A stretch of DNA of 64,000 bases from Kineosporiaceae bacterium SCSIO 59966 (GTDB lineage Bacteria > Actinomycetota > Actinomycetes > Actinomycetales > SCSIO-59966): NCBI GenBank assembly GCA_020881835.1, contig CP052876.1:2914001-2978000 (forward strand), given 5' to 3'. The translations under genes and the position numbers were made by a program. The notes beneath the pieces are model-generated. The model ran no database searches, was not told where the DNA came from, and worked only from the letters and a program-made list of their open reading frames with translations. Positions 59,168 through 64,000 of the stretch are shown in pieces (positions within the stretch are counted from its first letter, which is position 1; every line of letters starts with the position of its first letter).

Positions 59168-60358
59168 TCAGTCGCCGTGGCTGCGCAGGTAACGGCCGAA
59201 GTGGGGCACGGTGAAGGCGATCTGGCCGCGCTCGCCGCTGTAGACCAGCCCCTTCTTCAGCAGCGAGTCCCGCGCCGGGGACAGCGACTGCGGCGTGCGG
59301 CCGAGCTCGCGGGCGACCGCGGAGGTCGGCACGACGCCGTCGCCGCTGTCCCGGCCCAGGTCGGCCATCGCCCGCATGTACTCCCGCTCTGCCGGGGTGG
59401 CCCGCTCGTAGCGGGAGCCGAAGAAGCCGACGGCGAGCTCGGCCTCGGCCTGCGGCGCGGCGACGGCGACGTCCTCGGCGGTGATCGGTGAGGCAGGCGC
59501 GACGTCCCACACCGCCTTGCCGTAGGCCTGGACGAAGTACGGGTAGCCGTCGGTCGCGGCGTACAGCGCGCCGAGCGCGTCGTCGGTGAAGTCGGCGCCC
59601 TCCTCGGTGGCCGGGGCACGCAGCGCCCGGTCGGCCTGCTCGCGCTCGAGCCGGTCGATGCGCAGGTACCGGAACAGCCGCTCGCTGTATGACTTGGACG
59701 CCGACAGCACCGCCGGCAGGTGCGGCAGGCCGGCGCCGACGACGATGAGCGGAAGGCCCTGCTGGCTCAGCTCGTGCGCCGCGGCGCACAGGGCGGAGAC
59801 GTCGTCCGGCATGAGGTCCTGCATCTCGTCGACGCAGACGGCGACCCCCTTGCCGGCCGCGGCGGCCAGGCCGGCGACGTCGGTGAGCAGCTCGACGAGG
59901 TCGATCTCGATGTCCCCGGAGTCGGCGCGCCCGGTGGCGGCGGGGACGTCGATGCCCGGCTGCCAGCGCTCGCGCAGCTTGCTGCCGGCGTCGCTCGCGC
60001 GCAGCGCGAACGCCTTGACGACGCCGAGCACCTCGTCGGCCTCCTCGCGGTTGCGGCCGGACAGCTCGCGGACGGCCAGGTGCAGCGCAGCGGCCAGCGG
60101 ACGGCGCAGCGGCGTGTCCGGCCGGGCCTCGAGCTTGCCGGTGCCCCACCCGCGGCGGACCGCCGCCGAGCGCAGCGCGTTGAGCAGCACGGTCTTGCCG
60201 ACTCCCCGCAGCCCGGTGAGCACCAGGGAGCGCTCCGGCCGGCCCCGCGCCACCCGCTCGAGCACGACCTCGAACGCCTCGAGCTCGCGGTCGCGGCCGG
60301 CCAGCTCCGGCGGGCGCTGGCCCGCGCCGGGCGCGTACGGGTTGCGTACCGGGTCCAC
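59168..60358 (-). CDS. AAA ATPase with C-terminal winged-helix domain (Orc1/STAND-like)
   Basis: A 396-residue protein. Walker A is GLRGVGKTVLL at about residue 48 and Walker B is VAVCVDEMQDL. The middle matches the ATPase lid of Orc/STAND-type AAA proteins (LFRYLRIDRLEREQADRAL). The C-terminus is winged-helix-like (VARELGRTPQSLSPARDSLLKKGLV). No fused toxin or sensor domain is present. Such lone ATPases are common in actinobacteria and their role is not known. GTG at 60358 has a TACGGT -10 box 6 bases upstream. Confidence 0.8.
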   Translation of the reverse strand: MDPVRNPYAPGAGQRPPELAGRDRELEAFEVVLERVARGRPERSLVLTGLRGVGKTVLLNALRSAAVRRGWGTGKLEARPDTPLRRPLAAALHLAVRELSGRNREEADEVLGVVKAFALRASDAGSKLRERWQPGIDVPAATGRADSGDIEIDLVELLTDVAGLAAAAGKGVAVCVDEMQDLMPDDVSALCAAAHELSQQGLPLIVVGAGLPHLPAVLSASKSYSERLFRYLRIDRLEREQADRALRAPATEEGADFTDDALGALYAATDGYPYFVQAYGKAVWDVAPASPITAEDVAVAAPQAEAELAVGFFGSRYERATPAEREYMRAMADLGRDSGDGVVPTSAVARELGRTPQSLSPARDSLLKKGLVYSGERGQIAFTVPHFGRYLRSHGD

Positions 60359-60364
60359 GATCGG

Positions 60365-60370
60365 ACCGTA
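60365..60370 (-). promoter_or_regulatory. -10 box (TACGGT) for the AAA ATPase gene, leaderless
   Basis: TACGGT on the minus strand ends 6 bases before the GTG at 60358. Confidence 0.5.
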
Positions 60371-60389
60371 TCGCCGGGTCTAGCGTCAG

Positions 60390-60443
60390 CCCGAGAGACA
60401 CGCAGAAGCGGCGAGAGCCGGACGGCGCTTCCGGTGTCTCGGG
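60390..60443 (-). terminator. imperfect hairpin after the MFS small-subunit gene
   Basis: Arms near 60390-60410 and 60426-60443 pair imperfectly around GAGACAC/GTGTCTC and AAGCG/CGCTT. It lies downstream of the MFS small-subunit stop and upstream of the AAA ATPase promoter. Confidence 0.4.
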
Positions 60444-60485
60444 GTGTCTAGCGTGGATCCGAGACAGCGCTCGACGAGGGCAGCG

Positions 60486-60638
60486 TCAGCCGAACAGAGC
60501 GGCCACCTTGGAGATCGTCTCGCTGACGCCGTACGCGAGCGCGCCGGCCACCACGACCCACAGCACGGTCGCCGCCGTCCGCTCCGACGCGGAGGCACGC
60601 TCCTCGATTAGGACGGGCTTGTCGTCATCGGCGCGCAT
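60486..60638 (-). CDS. MFS transporter small subunit (OFA-associated single-helix protein)
   Basis: A 50-residue protein with one hydrophobic helix (VLWVVVAGALAYGVSETI) after a charged N-terminus (MRADDDKPVLIEERAS). Short proteins like this are encoded directly after oxalate/formate-type MFS transporters and annotated as MFS transporter small subunit. The ATG lies inside the 3' end of the MFS gene (14-base overlap). It remains intact although its large partner is broken, so it is probably now without a function here. Confidence 0.7.
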   Translation of the reverse strand: MRADDDKPVLIEERASASERTAATVLWVVVAGALAYGVSETISKVAALFG

Positions 60639-61293
60639 CGCTGGTCTCCCTCGCCACGGTGACGGGTGTCCGGTCCGGCTCGTGGAAGCGGCTGCTGACC
60701 GGTCGAACGAGAGGTTCGCCAGGAAGCCGACGACGAGCACGCCCACCGTGATCAGCAAGGAGAGCCGGTAGAGATCGGCACCCTCGGCGCCGCGGCCGGT
60801 CTGGAAGTCCAGGGTCGCGCCGACCAGCAGTGGTCCGGCGACTCCGGCGGCGGACCACGCCGTCAGCAACCGCCCGTGGATGGCGCCGACCTCGTACCCG
60901 CCGAACAGGTCCTTGAGGTAGGCCGGCACCGTCGCGAACCCCCCGCCGTAGAAACTGAGGATGACCGCGGTGAGCAGCACGAACACGCCGACCGACGCAG
61001 TGCCGACGACCGCGACGAGGAGGTACAGCAGGGCGCCCGCGCCGAGGTAGACCATGTAGGTCGGCTTGCGGCCGATGACGTCGGAGGTCGAGGACCAGAC
61101 GATGCGACCGAGCATGTTGGCCAGGCTGAGCAGGCCCACGTAGCCGGCGGCCTCCGCGGGCCCCACCGAGCCGAAGAAGTCCTGGACCATCGGGGACGCC
61201 TGGGCCAGGATGCCGATCCCCGCGGTGACGTTGCAGAACAGCACGGTCCACAGGAGCCAGAACTGCGGCGTCCTGATCGCGTTGGCGGCGCTG
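60625..61293 (-). pseudogene. oxalate/formate antiporter-type MFS transporter, 5' half lost and frameshifted
   Basis: The remaining part is the C-terminal half of an OFA-family transporter: AIRTPQFWLLWTVLFCNVTAGIGILAQ at the start, IGRKPTYMVYLGAGALLYLL and LKDLFGGYEVGAIHGRLL in the middle, and the expected end LVRPVSSRFHEPDRTP. Reaching that end requires a frame change near 60712, where CT is doubled (CCTCTCG), so there is a 2-base insertion. Upstream of about 61293 the sequence changes to transposase. The gene is dead. Confidence 0.8.
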
Positions 61294-61805
61294 ACGTTCG
61301 CGTTCGGCCACTCCAAGGACCATCGGGATGAGCTGCCGCAAGTGGTGATCGGGATGGCGGCGACCCACAAGGGGGTGCCGATCCGCTGCTGGACCTTCCC
61401 CGGCAACACCGCGGACATCGCGATCATCAGACTGGAACCTGCACCGGCTGGTCTGGGTGGCCGACCGGCGGTTTGCCTCGGCCGCCAACCGCGGCTACCT
61501 GACCCGCGGCGGCGGGCACTACATCCACGCCAAGAAGCTGCGCGCCACCAACTCCGAGGCCGCCGCGGCGCTGGCCCGGCCCGGCCGCTACCGCGCCGTG
61601 GCCGGGAACCTGCGGGGCAAGGAAGTCACCGTCGAGCCCGGCGGAGCCCTCGGGCCGGCCGCCGACGGGTGCGCGCCGAGCGGTTCGTGATCTGCCACGA
61701 CCCCGAACAGGCCGACCGCGACGAGCTGGTCCGGGACCGGGCTGATGCGGACCTGATCGAGCTGATCGACGGCTCCGACGCCTGGACCAAGACCCGTCGG
61801 GATGA
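61294..61805 (+). mobile_element. IS1634/IS4-like transposase fragment, truncated at both ends
   Basis: Translated pieces read FGHSKDHRDELPQVVIGMA, IPIRCWTFPGNTAD (seen as VPIRCWTFPGNTAD), DWNLHRLVWVADRRFASAAN, GYLTRGGGHYIHAKKLR, GRYRAVAGNLRGKEVTV and RFVICHDPEQADRDELV, in order but in different frames. About 20 bases are missing after NTADIAII. The N- and C-terminal parts and both inverted repeats are absent. The fragment abuts the broken MFS gene. The remaining bases 61806-61911 show no gene. Confidence 0.78.
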
Positions 61806-61911
61806 TGAGGAGGGCCCTGTAGTAACACGACCGCCCGCGCCCTCACAGCGTTTGCGCTGGTCAACAAGCAGATCCAGGCGCTCGTGTGCTCACGATCTTC
61901 GGAAGTCCGGA

Positions 61912-62880
61912 CTATGCGTGGCGCTGAATCCACGACGCCGTCCCGAGAGCGATGGGCACTGCCAATACGGCAATGGACAGGATGTAGGCGTGTGCTGCCA
62001 CAAGTATCGTCGGCCAAGAGGCGGGGCGAGTATTCCTGGTGTCGCCGGCCTCCGCGACGGTGGTCCCAAGGCGCATGAGCCGACGGAGACGGCGCGTTGT
62101 GGCCGCGTCGGGATCCCCTTCATGACGCTCGCCAGGTAAGTCCATCGGACTGCGGTGGAGCGGGCTGAGCGAGTAGAGGGCGTCCATTAGCGGCCGGTTC
62201 CCGGCTACTCGGCGGGCGGCATCGTCGGCCAACATCTCAACGAGCAACTGAACAGCGCGTAAGGCGGCTCGCGTGGAAGGAAGCGGGAATGCTCGGTGCA
62301 ATGCGGCGAAGAAGCCAACCATCAGGTGGTGGCGGCCTCGTAGGTGCGCCCATTCGTGGGAGACGACAGCCACGCGTTGCTCGCTGGTAAGTGTCCGCAG
62401 CGCTCCCGTGCTCATCACTATCCGCGGCGAGCGCCCTGGAATGCAGTATACGAACCGACCTTGGCCGCCGACGACCAGGACGGGTGCGACCCCCGGTCGG
62501 GCGTGGTTGAGTGGCGGCCCGGCTGGCTGCTCATGGAGCAGTGCGGCCAGATGGCGTTGCCGACGCCGAACTCGCCGCGATCGCACCGTCAGGGCGACCA
62601 CCGTCGCGAAGAAGTGGATCGCTGCCGCGAACGCAATCAGGCAGAGCAGTGCTCCGGCCCCCGCTAGCCAGGGCCAGGGCAGTGCCGCAGGATGGACGAG
62701 GAGCGCGTCGATCGCCGCTACGCCGATCACCATCAGGCCGGCAAGGATGGCCAGAGCGACGGTATGCCACAGAGCAAGGGCGGCTCTGGGAACCGTCTGC
62801 GGCCAGGTCGCCCGCGCCAACACCGCTGGCACCGGGCCGACCAGGAGCCAGGAGAACAGCAGAGCCACCGCGGCCGTCAT
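61912..62880 (-). CDS. M56-family membrane metallopeptidase (BlaR1-like)
   Basis: A 322-residue membrane zinc peptidase. Helices lie near residues 5-25, 36-60, 70-95 and at the C-terminus. The zinc motif HExxH is in VVSHEWAHLRGRHHL, with the third ligand probably in EMLADDAARR. Unlike true BlaR1 there is no beta-lactam-sensing C-terminal domain. Paired with the BlaI gene (4-base ATGA overlap) it should cleave or inactivate that repressor after a signal. Base composition is visibly less GC-rich than its neighbours, with rarer codons, suggesting transfer. Confidence 0.85.
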   Translation of the reverse strand: MTAAVALLFSWLLVGPVPAVLARATWPQTVPRAALALWHTVALAILAGLMVIGVAAIDALLVHPAALPWPWLAGAGALLCLIAFAAAIHFFATVVALTVRSRRVRRRQRHLAALLHEQPAGPPLNHARPGVAPVLVVGGQGRFVYCIPGRSPRIVMSTGALRTLTSEQRVAVVSHEWAHLRGRHHLMVGFFAALHRAFPLPSTRAALRAVQLLVEMLADDAARRVAGNRPLMDALYSLSPLHRSPMDLPGERHEGDPDAATTRRLRRLMRLGTTVAEAGDTRNTRPASWPTILVAAHAYILSIAVLAVPIALGTASWIQRHA

Positions 62881-63278
62881 TCGTTCTCACGTCGACGGCG
62901 CCGCGGCTTGCGAACGTGACTTCGAGTTCTGGAGAGAGCGGCCCGCATCACGGAGCTGTCTGCGTCGTTCATCCTGGACGCGAAGTGCAGCAGTGCTCCT
63001 TCTCGAGCCGTTTCGCCGTTCAACTCACCCAGGGCCTGCAACATCATTTCGGCCGCCAGTTGCTCGCGCGTGGCGGTAGGACTGTACCGGTGCGCCTTCT
63101 CGCCCCGGGCCTGAGCAGCCAACCCCTTACGGGCCAGGCGCTGCAGGACCGTCATCACCGTCGTGTAGGCGACCTGGCGATGCTCAGAGAGCTCCGCGTG
63201 CACCTCGCGGACGGTGAGGGGGCCCTGCGCGGCCCACAGGCAAGACATGATCTCTCGTTCCAGAGGGCCAAGCGCCAT
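62877..63278 (-). CDS. BlaI/MecI/CopY-family transcriptional repressor
   Basis: A 133-residue winged-helix repressor. The DNA-binding part is LEREIMSCLWAAQGPLTVREVHAEL and VAYTTVMTVLQRLARKGL; the rest dimerises and ends in a basic tail (RKPRRRRREN). Together with the M56 peptidase it forms the standard two-gene sensor pair of actinobacteria. A TAGCAT -10 box 6 bases before the ATG implies a leaderless message. An operator palindrome lies upstream, so it probably represses itself and the peptidase. Confidence 0.88.
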   Translation of the reverse strand: MALGPLEREIMSCLWAAQGPLTVREVHAELSEHRQVAYTTVMTVLQRLARKGLAAQARGEKAHRYSPTATREQLAAEMMLQALGELNGETAREGALLHFASRMNDADSSVMRAALSRTRSHVRKPRRRRRENE

Positions 63279-63284
63279 GCGGAC

Positions 63285-63290
63285 ATGCTA
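63285..63290 (-). promoter_or_regulatory. -10 box (TAGCAT) for the BlaI-like gene, leaderless
   Basis: TAGCAT on the minus strand ends 6 bases before the ATG at 63278. Confidence 0.5.
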
Positions 63291-63318
63291 GTCAGCGGGG
63301 CGGCCTCATAGACTGGCG

Positions 63319-63336
63319 TACTACAACCTGTCGTAG
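63319..63336. promoter_or_regulatory. BlaI-type operator palindrome
   Basis: TACTACAACCTGTCGTAG contains the facing half-sites CTACRAC and GTYGTAG, the pattern bound by BlaI/CopY repressors. It lies upstream of the BlaI -10 box, near the -35 region or just beyond. Confidence 0.6.
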
Positions 63337-63521
63337 GGTGGGCGATCCGGTTAGCGGCACGGTCAGCGAATGATCGAGTGAATCGTGGGAGAGAGGCGTC
63401 CAGCATGGCTCCAGCAGAGCGCGACCGTCTGTCGAGCAGACGATCTGGAAGCGGTCGACGTGAGCGTGGCATGAACCAGGTGTCCACGCTCGGGTCGTTC
63501 CTGCTCCTGACTCGTGCCGAT

Positions 63522-64000
63522 TTAGTGTGTCGGCCACTTGACACCTACAGCGTCGATGATCGTGCGGGCGGTGTCGGTGAGGGGGTCGCTGGCGGGATGT
63601 TCGTGTCCGGCGATGTTGACGGTGATCTGCTGCAGCGGGCGTAACGCCTGGATGATCTTCTTGAGGCTCATCCCGGTCGTGTTCTGCAGGTGACGGGCGA
63701 CGGCGAGGGCGGCCATGACGACAGTGAGGTGGGCCTCGATCGCGTCGCGGTCGTGGTGGAACACCGGACGGGCCCGTAGGTCGCTCTTGCTCATGCGGAA
63801 CGAGGCCTCGACCTGCCACAACGAGTGGTAGGAGTCGATGACCTCACTGGCCGCCATGAGCGTGGCGGGCACGTTGGTGATGTAGCCCTTCAACCCGACG
63901 AGCCGGCGGGCGCGGTCCAGGGCCGCCTGGTCGAGACTGACTGCGCCGTTCGCCGTCGTGACGAACCGGGGTGTGCGGGCGGCCTTCTCCCCGGAGACCA
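63522..64000 (-). CDS. IS1634-family transposase, C-terminal part (5' end outside window)
   Basis: The frame is open to the window edge, giving about 159 C-terminal residues. The segments RLVGLKGYITNVPATL, YHSLWQVEASFRMSKSDLRARP and FHHDRDAIEAHLTVVMAALA carry the catalytic Glu region of IS1634-type transposases. The TAA stop lies at 63522. The inverted-repeat end of the element should lie in about 63480-63521 but cannot be fixed without the other end. No frameshift is seen, so this copy may be active, unlike the fragment at 61294. Confidence 0.8.
   Translation of the reverse strand, partial: VSGEKAARTPRFVTTANGAVSLDQAALDRARRLVGLKGYITNVPATLMAASEVIDSYHSLWQVEASFRMSKSDLRARPVFHHDRDAIEAHLTVVMAALAVARHLQNTTGMSLKKIIQALRPLQQITVNIAGHEHPASDPLTDTARTIIDAVGVKWPTH

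Noticed and set aside
60486-61427. Single 313-residue MFS protein
   Set aside because: The frame joins three things by chance: antisense transposase at the start, the MFS remnant, and the small subunit read through after a frameshift.
63292-63521. Small open frames between the BlaI gene and the transposase end
   Set aside because: They have no ribosome-binding site or family signature and overlap the BlaI operator or the expected IS end.

Overview
The window comes from a very GC-rich actinobacterium, most likely a mycothiol-using member of the Actinomycetia. Supporting signs are the mycothiol-dependent maleylpyruvate isomerase-like protein, LigD-type NHEJ polymerase, split three-gene PntAB, many GTG starts, dense 4-base GTGA/ATGA gene overlaps, and many genes whose -10 box (TANNNT) lies 6-7 bases before the start codon, which implies leaderless mRNAs. 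I cannot name the genus. No tRNA, rRNA or CRISPR array was found.

Layout. 1-12 kb: the 3' end of an acyl-CoA dehydrogenase, two small genes, then a long minus-strand run (nitrilase-like hydrolase, CopC, CopD-CtaG fusion, S9 peptidase, galE, thioredoxin-NHL protein, LigD polymerase). 12-16 kb: E1alpha-E1beta-E2 of a 2-oxo acid dehydrogenase. 16-20 kb: a low-complexity membrane-anchored protein, hisC, a sugar MFS transporter and a YvlD-like membrane protein. 20-25 kb: paaN facing paaH-paaI, with a PaaR/TetR-like operator, then an MBL hydrolase. 25-29 kb: a three-gene WXG100-like/alpha-beta hydrolase operon, a low-molecular-weight phosphatase and a fructosamine kinase. 29-34 kb: pntB-pntA2-pntA1, purB and a secreted protein. 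34-37.5 kb: csoR-copZ-copA with a visible CsoR operator. 37.5-41 kb: CPBP protease, VOC protein, ferredoxin-like protein and lycopene cyclase. 41-50.9 kb: two HAD phosphatases with serS, a lipid-metabolism set (DagK-like kinase, PAP2, BrkB), pheA, a GDT1-type transporter and a large membrane protein. 50.95-52.67 kb: a decayed IS1380-type element. 52.7-60.4 kb: glycosyltransferase, arginine deiminase, DUF5926, HATPase, GDPD, sigma factor-ogt and a AAA ATPase. 60.5-64 kb: a broken oxalate/formate-type MFS gene cut by an IS1634-like fragment, an acquired-looking BlaI-M56 pair, and the C-terminus of another IS1634-type transposase.

The most unusual feature is a dispersed intergenic repeat family present at seven places. 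Module A is about 23 bp with the core TGATCATGCARTCCCGCCAC, often in tandem at a fixed 37-bp period. Module B is about 65 bp and forms a hairpin with CAGAATGCTGG arms. In its full form the element is B followed by two inverted A copies. It sits between transcription units; the one doubtful boundary is near the CPBP protease gene, where the likely start lies 36 bases beyond the repeat but alternative starts lie inside it. I do not recognise this family from any named repeat class.
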